Position numbers and translations under genes: made by a program
In this document: positions 43,954-51,561 of the stretch, in pieces
How the letters are laid out: every line of letters begins with the position of its first letter
How positions within the stretch are numbered: the first letter of the stretch is position 1
Assembly: GCA_019187225.1 (NCBI GenBank)
Contig: JABAQQ010000006.1
Coordinates: forward strand, 62,001-126,000
Direction of reading: 5' to 3'
Length of the DNA stretch: 64,000 nucleotides
Origin: Saprospiraceae bacterium
Lineage (GTDB): Bacteria; Bacteroidota; Bacteroidia; Chitinophagales; Saprospiraceae
Notes under the pieces: model-generated
Told to the model about the DNA's origin: nothing
Seen by the model: only the letters and a program-made list of their open reading frames with translations
Databases searched by the model: none

Positions 43954-45069
43954 GTGTCGTTCAAATCCGCGCTATTCATCCTCTTGCTCCTTCCGCAATT
44001 CCTTCCGGCCCAGCAGACAGATACCGCCGGAACGGCGCGCAACCCTTTTCTGTTGGGAGCGCGGCTGCACTACGGCTTTATCATTCCGCATTCCAAAGAG
44101 ATCATCAACGTTTCCAAATCAAACCCTTACGGCTTCGAGGTCAACGCGCAGTGGCTGCTGCATCGCGAAAAATACACCCGCAACTCGGGTGTTGTGGCCA
44201 AGCGCGGATTCGTATTGCAATACATCAATTACGACAATCCACGCGTGCTGGGTCATTGCATTTCTTTGGTGCCGTATATCGAACCCATGATACGGCCCTG
44301 GCGGCGCCTGTACGGCTCGATCCAAATGGGGCTGGGGTTGGCCTATCTGACCAAAGTCTACGACGCCGAAACCAATCCCACCAACCTGTTTTTCAGTGTT
44401 CCCGTCAGTTTTCCGGTCATGACCAATGCCTACCTGCACTACAAAGCCAGTCCGCATTGGGAAGTATCTTTGGGTTTTAATTACAACCATATTTCCAACG
44501 GCGGCATGAAACTGCCCAACAAAGGCATGAATTTCCCCACCTGGAATGCGGGATTCAATTACTACATCGAACCGGCGACCATTACCAGGCCGCTTAAGAA
44601 CAACAACTGGAAACAGCAGCCCCGGCACTTCGCCTATTTACTCGCTGTCGGCACCCTGAAAACGGCCACGGCCACCGACGCTTTCCCTGAAAACAAGATC
44701 CGCTGGCAGTTGGGCGCGATGGCCCTGGCAGGCCGGCGGGTTGGGCGACTGAGCGGTCTTGCCGTGGGAACGGAGTGGATATTCGATGGCTACGCACAGG
44801 AAATCCTGCGCCGGCAAAACGCCGAAAAAAGCCCCTGGAAAGGCGCCGTCCTGGCCGGGCACGACCTGTTGATCAACCGCGTCCGGTTCAGCATCCACCT
44901 CGGCGCTTATGTGTTCAACCCCTCCGGCGACGTTGACCCGGTGTACCAGCGCTACGGCATTTTTTACCGCTTCGGAAAACACCTGATGGTCGGCAGCACC
45001 CTGAAAGCGCACCGGCACGTGGCGGATGTGTTCGATATGCGGGTGGGGTGGACGGGGGTTTTTAATTAA
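43954..45069 (+). CDS. acyloxyacyl hydrolase/PagL-like outer-membrane protein
   Basis: This 371-residue protein has a signal peptide (ALFILLLLPQFLPAQ) and an antiparallel beta-barrel pattern with the lipid A 3-O-deacylase motif NHISNGG near residue 178 (His and Ser are the catalytic pair in PagL). It probably trims lipid A acyl chains in the outer membrane. A GTG start at 43954 is used; no ATG precedes the signal peptide. It follows trmD by 75 bp with its own promoter. Confidence 0.8.
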   Translation: MSFKSALFILLLLPQFLPAQQTDTAGTARNPFLLGARLHYGFIIPHSKEIINVSKSNPYGFEVNAQWLLHREKYTRNSGVVAKRGFVLQYINYDNPRVLGHCISLVPYIEPMIRPWRRLYGSIQMGLGLAYLTKVYDAETNPTNLFFSVPVSFPVMTNAYLHYKASPHWEVSLGFNYNHISNGGMKLPNKGMNFPTWNAGFNYYIEPATITRPLKNNNWKQQPRHFAYLLAVGTLKTATATDAFPENKIRWQLGAMALAGRRVGRLSGLAVGTEWIFDGYAQEILRRQNAEKSPWKGAVLAGHDLLINRVRFSIHLGAYVFNPSGDVDPVYQRYGIFYRFGKHLMVGSTLKAHRHVADVFDMRVGWTGVFN

Positions 45070-45237
45070 CGCGAGTTGTGACCTACCCACCGTAGGAACA
45101 ATGGGAACGCGGATGACGCGGATGACGCGGATGAAAACGGATTGCGAGCAGATGAAAATCTGTGAAAATCCGCCCAATCCGTGTCATCCGCGTTCCCATT
45201 GTTATCGCGCCAGGTAGGTCGCAATTTGCGTTCATAA
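45064..45237. repeat. nested inverted repeats with tandem 9-mers
   Basis: The outer arms (aattaacgcgagttgtgacc from 45064, near-inverse ggtcgcaatttgcgtt at 45217-45232) belong to the 36862 family. Inside are perfect 21-bp arms 45097-45117 and 45183-45203, and three tandem 'ggatgacgc' units. It lies at converging ends of the PagL-like gene and sbcC. Confidence 0.88.
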
Positions 45238-45247
45238 GGGGAGATAC

Positions 45248-47653
45248 TTATCGCCAAACGACCGAACTTCCTCCTTCCGCGAACTGTACTTCAAGGATAT
45301 GCGGGAAATAATCCTTCAGGCTTTCAATGTGCGACACGATGTAGATCTGCCGGAATTGCTCCTGTAAATAATTGAGTGCCAGCATCATCTCCAAACGCCG
45401 CTCTTCGTCCTGGCTGCCGAAAATCTCGTCGAAGGCGAGGAAGCCGATGCCCTGCTCGGCGCCGCTGAGGTCGGTGATGGCCTTCGTGATGGCGATGCGC
45501 AGGCAGAAATTGGCGAGATCAATCTCGCCGCCGCTGAAGCGTTCGATGGGATAAAACACGCCCCCGTCGGCAATGGCAAAGTCAAAATTCTCGTCCACGC
45601 GGATGCTCTCATACTTGCCCTTCGTGATGCGGCTGAACAGGTCGCTCGCCTCGCGCGAGATGCCGGGGCTGACCTTTTCGAGGACCTCGGTTTTGAACAG
45701 GCCGAGCATTTCGGCGAGTTTGCGCAAGAGTTCGATCTCGTCGAGTTTGTCGCTGATCTGGCTTTTGATGCGGTCGTTCGCCCGTAGTTTTTCCTGGTTC
45801 CGGGCAATGCCGTTTTTGAGTTCGATGCCGGCTTTTTCCAAAGCGCGCACGGCCTCCGATTGGGCGTTGAAAGCGTCGGCAAAACCCGTCAGTGCCTGTT
45901 TGGCCGTTTCATAGCGCGTGGCGTCGTAGCCGACTTGGGCGAGTTCATCGTTTTTGGCAGCGATATTTTTTTGGACTTCGGCGATGGCGGTTTCGGTGTT
46001 TTTCAAAGCCGCCGAGGTCGTTGGCAGTTCGCGGGCGACGTAGTTTTCTTCCTTGGAAAATTCGAGATAACGCGGCTCCGTCAAAGCGATTTTTTCTTTC
46101 AAAGCCGAATAAACCACTTCATCAAAATTCACTTCGCCGATTTCGCGCAAAATGGCTTCGTCGGCCACGAGGCGTTTTTCCAAAAGGGTTTGTTGACCTT
46201 CTTCGGCAGTTTTCAAACGAGCGATTTCAGCCAAACGGGTTTGTTCTTTGCCCAACTTCTCCACTTCCGAACGCGCCGCGTCCTGCCGTTTCCGCAGATT
46301 TTGCCCAGCCTCTACGATGGCGTTTTTCTCCTGCTCCAATGCCTGTAATTGCTTACTTTGCAAGGTGTTGATTTCTTGTTCGAGTTCGGCCAGTGCCCGC
46401 TCGTAGCCGTCGAGCAGGGGTTGGAGGCAAGTCGGGCAAGTGCCTTCCCGGCCGAGTGCGCGCAGGGTGTCCAACTTTTCCGAACGCTCCCGCAACCCCG
46501 CCTGAATGCCGCCGATTTTGCCCTCGACAGCACCGTGTTCGGCGAGTTTGGCTTTGATCTCTTCTTCCAGCACCGCCACGCGTCCTTGTTTTTCCGCCAA
46601 CGCCGATTCGACTTCGGCTTTTTGCGTCAATTGCTGCGCGTAGTCGGCGATTTTCGACTGGGTGTTTTTCAGCAGTTCGCGCGTTTCGGCGATCTTGTCC
46701 GAGCGCGCCGAGCGGTTGATGTGCCGCTGCCGCGCCGATTCGAGTTCGCCGAGCCGTTTTTTTTCTTCCAGATACTGGGAAAACTCGCCGCGTTCGCCGT
46801 CGAGTTTTTCTTTTTGCTGCCGCAAATCCTGACTTTTTTTCGCCAGGTTTTCCTGCTGCGCACGAAGTCCGGCGAGCCGCTCCTGCAACTGTCCGAGTTC
46901 GCCGTTCAACGCGTTGAATTGCCTCGAGCGCCCTTCCTCTTCGTCGAACTTGTGCTTCCCGGCGCGGTATTTTTCCTCTACCGCCCGCAGGTTTTTGTTT
47001 TCTTTTTCAAAAGCCAACTTGTTCTCTTCCAATGACTTTTCACTTTCGGCGATTTCTACCTGCAGTGCCCCGGCGGCCTCGTCAGAAAGCAAATTCTGGC
47101 GCTGGCCTTCCATGCGGCTGTTGAGGTCGCGGATGTCGGCTTTGATGCGCGTCTGTATATCGTCCAGCATATCGAGGCCGAGCATCCGGCGGATCATCTT
47201 TTTGCGCTCTTCACCTTTGGCCGCCGATAGCTCGTCCAGTTCTTTCTGGCCCGAAAAAACCGAACGTTTGAACGCTTCGCGCTCTATGTGCAGCACTTTT
47301 ACGAGCTCGTCATTGACCGCCGAAACACCCTTGGCGACGAGCTGGTCGTTCTTGAATAATTCTGCCCCGACAGTTAGCGCCTTGCCCCGAAACTCGCGCC
47401 GCACGCGGTAAAGACTCTCGCCAATCGTGAATTCCAGCACCAGTTCCACGTTCGCTTTCGGCTCGGCGAAAGAAGAGCGCACGAGGGTCTTGTTGCTCTC
47501 GTCGCGCCCGAACAGGCAGTACAAAATGGCCTCGAAAATAGTGGATTTGCCCGCGCCGTTTTTGCCGATAATACCGACCAGCCCTTCGCGGAAATCGAGC
47601 GAGAGGGCGGCGTATTGTTTGTAGTTGGTGAGTTTTAAGTTGTTGAGGATCAT
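45248..47653 (-). CDS. sbcC: SbcC/Rad50-like recombination ATPase
   Basis: This 801-residue SMC-like ATPase has an N-terminal half-ATPase with Walker A GKNGAGKST (about 30-38), two long coiled coils around a zinc hook CPTC near residue 404, and a C-terminal half with signature RFSGGEIDLANFC and Walker B GFLAFDEIFGSQD. With SbcD it processes hairpins and double-strand ends. It now starts 4 bases after a PIN-toxin stop, so it is probably read from the toxin-antitoxin operon promoter. It is shorter than E. coli SbcC but usual for Bacteroidota. Confidence 0.93.
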   Translation of the reverse strand: MILNNLKLTNYKQYAALSLDFREGLVGIIGKNGAGKSTIFEAILYCLFGRDESNKTLVRSSFAEPKANVELVLEFTIGESLYRVRREFRGKALTVGAELFKNDQLVAKGVSAVNDELVKVLHIEREAFKRSVFSGQKELDELSAAKGEERKKMIRRMLGLDMLDDIQTRIKADIRDLNSRMEGQRQNLLSDEAAGALQVEIAESEKSLEENKLAFEKENKNLRAVEEKYRAGKHKFDEEEGRSRQFNALNGELGQLQERLAGLRAQQENLAKKSQDLRQQKEKLDGERGEFSQYLEEKKRLGELESARQRHINRSARSDKIAETRELLKNTQSKIADYAQQLTQKAEVESALAEKQGRVAVLEEEIKAKLAEHGAVEGKIGGIQAGLRERSEKLDTLRALGREGTCPTCLQPLLDGYERALAELEQEINTLQSKQLQALEQEKNAIVEAGQNLRKRQDAARSEVEKLGKEQTRLAEIARLKTAEEGQQTLLEKRLVADEAILREIGEVNFDEVVYSALKEKIALTEPRYLEFSKEENYVARELPTTSAALKNTETAIAEVQKNIAAKNDELAQVGYDATRYETAKQALTGFADAFNAQSEAVRALEKAGIELKNGIARNQEKLRANDRIKSQISDKLDEIELLRKLAEMLGLFKTEVLEKVSPGISREASDLFSRITKGKYESIRVDENFDFAIADGGVFYPIERFSGGEIDLANFCLRIAITKAITDLSGAEQGIGFLAFDEIFGSQDEERRLEMMLALNYLQEQFRQIYIVSHIESLKDYFPHILEVQFAEGGSSVVWR

Positions 47654-47657
47654 TTAT

Positions 47658-48014
47658 TCAGGCTTGCATCTTTCGGATGCGGGCAGCGCCGGGCTGAATG
47701 ACTATGAAATGGTCGGGAAGCAAATTTTGATTGGCTGCGATGAATTCGGCGACAAGTTTGGAGCGGGAAACTGAATTCAATTCTTCGGCACGGACGAGTA
47801 TGATGCCGGTATGTACCATTTTCATACGCCACACCAATTCGCCAAAATCCAGATCGCGGGTGATGAGAATGCGGTTTTCGGAGTTGGCGAGTTCTAAAAT
47901 CACCGCATCGTCGGTGCTTCGGTCGGTTTCGGCAAAGTAAATCACGTTGTGCCCGGCGTCGCGGAGCAGGGCGACCAATGTGCCGTCCACACCTTCATCC
48001 GCTACGAATTTCAT
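47658..48014 (-). CDS. DUF5615 PIN-like toxin
   Basis: This 118-residue PIN-like protein shows MKFVADEGVDGTLVALLRDAGH, ITRDLDFGELVW and IILVRA strands; the Asp residues of FVADEG and TRDLDFG are the metal-binding candidates. DUF5615 proteins pair with DUF433 antitoxins. Start and stop codons overlap by 4 bases with the DUF433 gene. It is the last toxin-antitoxin gene, and sbcC follows after 4 bases. Confidence 0.88.
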   Translation of the reverse strand: MKFVADEGVDGTLVALLRDAGHNVIYFAETDRSTDDAVILELANSENRILITRDLDFGELVWRMKMVHTGIILVRAEELNSVSRSKLVAEFIAANQNLLPDHFIVIQPGAARIRKMQA

Positions 48015-48259
48015 GCGGCAGCGGGCGTTTGGACGATCATTTCACCGCGCAAAGAACTGGCTGCGAATGCCAGCGCAGCGAGGATGTGCTCGCGTTTGAG
48101 GCGAGGATGTTCTGCCAGGATTTCCTCGAAAGACTCGCCGTTGGAGAGTTTTTCCAAAATCAATTCGACCGTGATGCGCGTACCGCGAACGACGGGTTTG
48201 CCCATCATCACTTTGGGGTTGATTTCGATAAATTCGGCTGTTCCGTTTTTCATTTTCAA
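48011..48259 (-). CDS. DUF433 antitoxin
   Basis: This 82-residue protein has the DUF433 core INPKVMMGKPVVRGTRITVELILEKLSNGES, followed by ILAEHPRLKREHILAALAFA, a winged-helix-like DNA-binding unit. It partners the DUF5615 toxin and probably represses the operon. It overlaps both neighbours by 4 bases. Confidence 0.88.
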   Translation of the reverse strand: MKMKNGTAEFIEINPKVMMGKPVVRGTRITVELILEKLSNGESFEEILAEHPRLKREHILAALAFAASSLRGEMIVQTPAAA

Positions 48260-48459
48260 TTTTTTTCTAAAAAGACAAGTGCCTCTGACTTGGAGAGCCG
48301 AGGCTCTTTTTCTGCTTCTAAAATGGCTTGGCCGAGGCCATAATCCTCCAACAATTGCAACAAACGCCGGTAGTGGGCTATCGGCAGCACCACATATTCA
48401 GGCCGGCCTTTGGGGTTCATGATGATTTGCTCTTGTTCTAAAATGGATTTTACACTCAT
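48256..48459 (-). CDS. Phd/YefM-like small antitoxin-type protein
   Basis: This 67-residue protein shows QEQIIMNPKGRPEYVVLPIAHYRRLLQLLED, the strand-turn-helix of Phd/YefM-type antitoxins, then an acidic Glu/Lys tail. It is the first gene of the module and overlaps DUF433 by 4 bases. Some DUF433/DUF5615 modules carry such a third gene; it may be an extra antitoxin or transcription factor. Confidence 0.7.
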   Translation of the reverse strand: MSVKSILEQEQIIMNPKGRPEYVVLPIAHYRRLLQLLEDYGLGQAILEAEKEPRLSKSEALVFLEKN

Positions 48460-48513
48460 TTTTAGTGATTTTCTGACAAAGATAAAGGTTGTTTGCGAAA
48501 TCCTGCGAAGCGG

Positions 48514-48691
48514 AGCGCACGAGGTTTTTATTGCGCTCGTCGCGCCCGAACAGGCAGTACAAAATCGCCTCGAAAATGGTGGATTTGTCCACGCTGTTTT
48601 TGCCGCCCATGCCGACCAGCCCCTCGCGGAAGTCAGGCGGGAGGGATGCCTATTGTTTGCAGTTAGCGAGTTTTAAGTTGTTGAGAATCAT
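48514..48691 (-). pseudogene. decayed copy of sbcC 5' end
   Basis: Reading leftward from ATG 48691 the sequence follows the first 60 codons of sbcC (MILNNLKL, DFREGLVG, STIFEAILYCLFGRDE, LVRS) with many changes. Codon 14 is a TAG stop and the Walker A is damaged (GKNSVDKST instead of GKNGAGKST). Homology ends near 48514. The toxin-antitoxin operon lies between this fragment and intact sbcC. Confidence 0.88.
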
Positions 48692-48721
48692 CGTTTTTAT
48701 CTTGAGTCGCATCGGAGAGTC

Positions 48722-48882
48722 GCGTCGGAGACGCGGGGATAGGAGGCACGAGTCGGAGACTCGCGCCAGCCAGTTTCATCTAGTCTGGAGATCGCCGTCA
48801 CCGGCACAAGTTCCGGCTGGCGCGACTGGCGCGGCTGGCGCGAGTCTCCGACTCGTGCCTCCTATCCCCGCGTCTCCGACGC
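48722..48882. repeat. REP pair: 50-bp perfect inverted repeat
   Basis: The arms at 48722-48771 and 48833-48882 are perfect inverses. Each arm has two small hairpins, gcgtcggagacgc and gagtcggagactc, joined by ggggataggaggcac, and ends in gcgccagcc. The pair ends 17 bases from the RAYT stop codon. This is the layout of a BIME, the mobile product of REP-associated transposases. Confidence 0.92.
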
Positions 48883-48899
48883 AAATTCAACACACCATC

Positions 48900-49451
48900 T
48901 TACACCAATACTTCTACATCAAACACACCCGAACCAGTCAAATAATTGGATGCGCTGCTGTAAACATAATCGCCCGGATGCAATACCCAACCCGCTTCAA
49001 CTGGATTGTTGTGGATATACTCGACTTTCTGGTCGAATACCGGGGCAGTCCATAATTCGATGGGGTGATTCCCTTCTTGCCAAAACATATATTTGTCGCG
49101 GTTGGCGTGACCTTGTGCATGGTATTTAAAAACGATCAGCATCCAGTCTTTCCGACTTTCCCAACTCGCATTTTCTATGGTTTCCAGAATTCTTTTGGCC
49201 GTGTATTTTTTAAAATCGCGCATGACTTCGGTGAGTTTGTGGGGGAAATCGCAAGACACAATAACATGGACGTGGTTGGTCATGATGACGTAAGCATTGA
49301 GGTGCAAACCTTTGTTTTTACGGCAAAAATCCAAACTGTCGAAAAGAATCTCGCGGTATTCCAGACGGGTAAAAACATCTACCCAGCCTACTACGGTCAT
49401 CGTGAGAAAATACAGGCCTTGTTGGTCAAGAACTTTGTATTTTTGAGACAT
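48900..49451 (-). CDS. REP-associated tyrosine transposase (RAYT)
   Basis: This 183-residue HUH/Y1 enzyme of the IS200-like REP-associated family has the metal-binding HVH in MTNHVHVIVS near residue 57, the catalytic Tyr in RDFKKYTAKRI near residue 80, and the family's closing HNNPVEAGWVLHPGDYVYSS. It nicks and rejoins single-stranded REP hairpins. ATG 49451 is chosen; the longer frame only translates the adjacent REP. Flanking REPs of matching sequence lie on both sides. Confidence 0.92.
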   Translation of the reverse strand: MSQKYKVLDQQGLYFLTMTVVGWVDVFTRLEYREILFDSLDFCRKNKGLHLNAYVIMTNHVHVIVSCDFPHKLTEVMRDFKKYTAKRILETIENASWESRKDWMLIVFKYHAQGHANRDKYMFWQEGNHPIELWTAPVFDQKVEYIHNNPVEAGWVLHPGDYVYSSASNYLTGSGVFDVEVLV

Positions 49452-49495
49452 AAGCGTAAAGTTTTGATGTGAACAATTGAAGTTTTGATTAAAAA

Positions 49496-49547
49496 GCGTC
49501 GGAGACGCGGGGATAAGCGGCACGAGTCGGAGACTCGCGCCAGCCGG
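49496..49547. repeat. REP element, single copy
   Basis: gcgtcggagacgc, spacer ggggataagcggcac, gagtcggagactc and gcgccagccgg follow in order, the same unit as the 48722 arm with a few changes. It lies between the RAYT promoter side and the end of the ORF6N gene. Confidence 0.92.
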
Positions 49548-49554
49548 AACAGCC

Positions 49555-49968
49555 TCATGTCCGAGCGACCTCAGCGCGGCGGCGCAAGATTTTGCCAGCC
49601 AATTCATCATATGTCATGGCGTAGCGGCGGAGGGCGACAAATGCCCGCATGATGGCAACGTTGGTGTCAATAGCCTTTTCGCTGCGAAGGACGGATGAAA
49701 GCATTATAACACCTTGTTCAGTGAAAGCGAAAGGAGCTGCTCCGCCAAAGTGACTTTTCGAGGGTATCACATTTTGTGATACCATTTGCTCCATTTCAAT
49801 TTCTGACAGTTCAAACATGAAATCAGGCGGAAAACGGCGCGAATTTCGCCGGACGGCTTGTTTCAACGCTCGGGTTTCAACTTCATAAAGCCCCGCCAAA
49901 TCGAAGTCGGGCATTACGCGCTCTCCTCGTATGAAGTGAATTTTGGTTTGAATAACTTGCAGTTCCAT
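49555..49968 (-). CDS. ORF6N domain protein, probably C-terminally truncated
   Basis: This 137-residue protein has the ORF6N DNA-binding domain (IHFIRGERVMPDFDLAGLYEVETRALKQAVRRN, RFPPDFMFELS, PFAFTEQGVIMLSSVLRSEKAI), found in phage antirepressors and bacterial homologues. Relatives usually continue with a helical tail of some 30-50 residues after the AMTYDELAGKI segment; here the frame stops just before a REP element. Single-gene; role unknown. Confidence 0.82.
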   Translation of the reverse strand: MELQVIQTKIHFIRGERVMPDFDLAGLYEVETRALKQAVRRNSRRFPPDFMFELSEIEMEQMVSQNVIPSKSHFGGAAPFAFTEQGVIMLSSVLRSEKAIDTNVAIMRAFVALRRYAMTYDELAGKILRRRAEVART

Positions 49969-50041
49969 AATAAGTCAGATTATAATTGATGAAGCGATGA
50001 CAATTTTTTACGAGTCCGGCATGGAATGGCAATTTACGCCC

Positions 50042-50091
50042 GGCTGGCGCAAGTCTCCGACTCGTGCCTTCTATCCCTGCGTCTCCGACGC
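50042..50091. repeat. REP element overlapping sbcD 3' end
   Basis: This inverted-orientation REP (ggctggcgcaagtctccgac, then gcgtctccgacgc at 50079-50091) has changes in one hairpin. The sbcD stop codon (50071-50073) and last seven codons lie inside it. Confidence 0.9.
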
Positions 50092-51237
50092 GAAATACCC
50101 CGCCGCCCTTTCCACTAACTTCCCCGCCGTAGCCTCGTCGTCCGGATACTTGCTCCGCAGATAATCCGCAAATATCTTGTCGAGGCTGTCGAACTGGCCG
50201 ACTTCGATGCCGCGCACGAAGGCGCTGTCGCTCCAGGTTTTTCTTTTGAAAATAAGTTGGAAAGCGTCGGGGAAGAGTTGGCGCAGGCGCAGGTTGCCGA
50301 GTTCAAGCGTTTGTTCGGGTCGGATGTCGTTGAAAAGCAGCGAGACCATCGCGTCGCGGGTATCGTTTTCCGAGATGAATTTTTCCAAAGCGGCCTCGAT
50401 CTCGGCGACGGAAAGTTCGCAGCAGCGGTTCATTTCCCAGCTGAGCCAGGGGCGGGTCGGGATGGCCTCGAAAGTCACAGAGAGGTCGGTGTCGTTACGT
50501 TCGTCACGTTTACGAAACCTGTCAGGTTTCGTAAACGTCAACTTGAGAAAACCTTTCTCCGCACCAATTTCCGTGTCGCTCAATCGCTCCGTGCTGCCGG
50601 AATACCAGGCATTGGGGTGCAGGTCAATTTTTTGGAAATTGTGCCAATGTCCGAGCGCGATGTACTGAAAGTCGGCGAGTTTGGCTTCAAATTCTGCCGG
50701 GAACACCTGCTCGCCGTACTCCTCCATGAGGAATTTTTTGCCCAGCGAGGTGTGCAGCATCAGGATGTTGAACTTGCCCGCGACGGGTTCGAGGCGTTCC
50801 AGTTCCCGGTACAAGATCCGGTTGTCGTTGATGTGCGGAACGCCGTGCACCACCGTGCCGTCGAATTCGAACTTTTCCCAGGTTTCGCCGAAAATGGGGT
50901 ATACGCAATCGAGGTTGCGCAATGCCCGCAGGATGGGGCTGTTGTAGATCGTCTTGGGCGTCTCGTGGTTGCCGGCGATGATGACGACGGGGATGCGGGC
51001 GTCGCAGAGGCGTTTGAGCTGTTCGAGGCCGAAGGTGAGCGCCCGGTTCGACGGGCTGGGGCGGTGGAAAAAATCGCCGCTGTGGATCACGACGTCCGGT
51101 TTTTCGGCCAAAATCCTTTCCACGACGCGTCCGAAAGCGTCGTACACGTCCTGTTCGCGGGCGTTGATGCCTTCGGCGTTCACGCGGTCGAAGGCCTGGA
51201 AGCCGAGGTGGGTGTCGGAGAAGTGGAGAATTCGCAT
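50071..51237 (-). CDS. sbcD: SbcD/Mre11-like nuclease
   Basis: This 388-residue metallophosphoesterase nuclease has the motifs ILHFSDTHLGF, DVVIHSGDFFHR, IIAGNHETP, LMLHTSL and ALGHWHNFQ. With SbcC it cuts hairpins and DNA ends. Residues of about 230-246 (TFTKPDRFRKRDERNDTD) are encoded by an inverted repeat insertion, and the final ASETQG is encoded by a REP. It begins 3 bases after a lipoprotein gene; sbcC, the usual next gene, is 2.4 kb away. Confidence 0.93.
   Translation of the reverse strand: MRILHFSDTHLGFQAFDRVNAEGINAREQDVYDAFGRVVERILAEKPDVVIHSGDFFHRPSPSNRALTFGLEQLKRLCDARIPVVIIAGNHETPKTIYNSPILRALRNLDCVYPIFGETWEKFEFDGTVVHGVPHINDNRILYRELERLEPVAGKFNILMLHTSLGKKFLMEEYGEQVFPAEFEAKLADFQYIALGHWHNFQKIDLHPNAWYSGSTERLSDTEIGAEKGFLKLTFTKPDRFRKRDERNDTDLSVTFEAIPTRPWLSWEMNRCCELSVAEIEAALEKFISENDTRDAMVSLLFNDIRPEQTLELGNLRLRQLFPDAFQLIFKRKTWSDSAFVRGIEVGQFDSLDKIFADYLRSKYPDDEATAGKLVERAAGYFASETQG
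50506..50538. repeat. 16-bp inverted repeat inside sbcD
   Basis: acgtttacgaaacctg (50506-50521) and caggtttcgtaaacgt (50523-50538) are perfect inverses with one base between. The same core forms the intergenic hairpin at 36803-36836. The sbcD frame is kept through it. Confidence 0.9.
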
Positions 51238-51240
51238 AGG

Positions 51241-51561
51241 TTATTGAGGTTTTAGGAAAATGGTGTCGCCTTTCGGATTTGCGAAAGAGGTGTCTCGGTA
51301 GCCATCCGCCGAAAAAGAAGCCGTGATGTCTTGCTCACAACCTTTGCAGCTCACACAACCTACCAAAGCGCCGACTTCAAAGTATCCGCTGCTGTCAGAA
51401 TAGGCGATACCGCTTCCCCGATTATTTGCAATTCGAACATTACCGACAGGCAAGCCAGTTAGTTCGTTGAAAACGTAGCCGTTGCCTTCTACATAGCCTT
51501 CGCAGGAGAAAAAAAGGCAAAACAAAAATAGTGTAAGCGGTGCCAGGTTCTTCATTGTCAT
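51241..51561 (-). CDS. lipoprotein with regulatory-type beta domain
   Basis: This 106-residue lipoprotein has a leader LFLFCLFFSCEGYVEG with the lipidated Cys near residue 20 and then a carboxypeptidase-regulatory-like beta sandwich (GYVFNELTGLPVGNVRIANN, YSDSSGYFEVGALVG, FSADGYRDTSF). It has three further Cys in GCVSCKGCEQD. It overlaps dinB by 4 bases and precedes sbcD by 3 bases, so it is co-transcribed, but no functional link to repair is evident. Confidence 0.75.
   Translation of the reverse strand: MTMKNLAPLTLFLFCLFFSCEGYVEGNGYVFNELTGLPVGNVRIANNRGSGIAYSDSSGYFEVGALVGCVSCKGCEQDITASFSADGYRDTSFANPKGDTIFLKPQ

Noticed and set aside
49452-49610. N-terminal extension of the RAYT transposase
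   Set aside because: Those residues are only the translation of the REP element and spacer; family members begin at the MSQKYK position.
50257-51255. 332-codon plus-strand frame over sbcD
   Set aside because: Antisense of sbcD with no domain signal.
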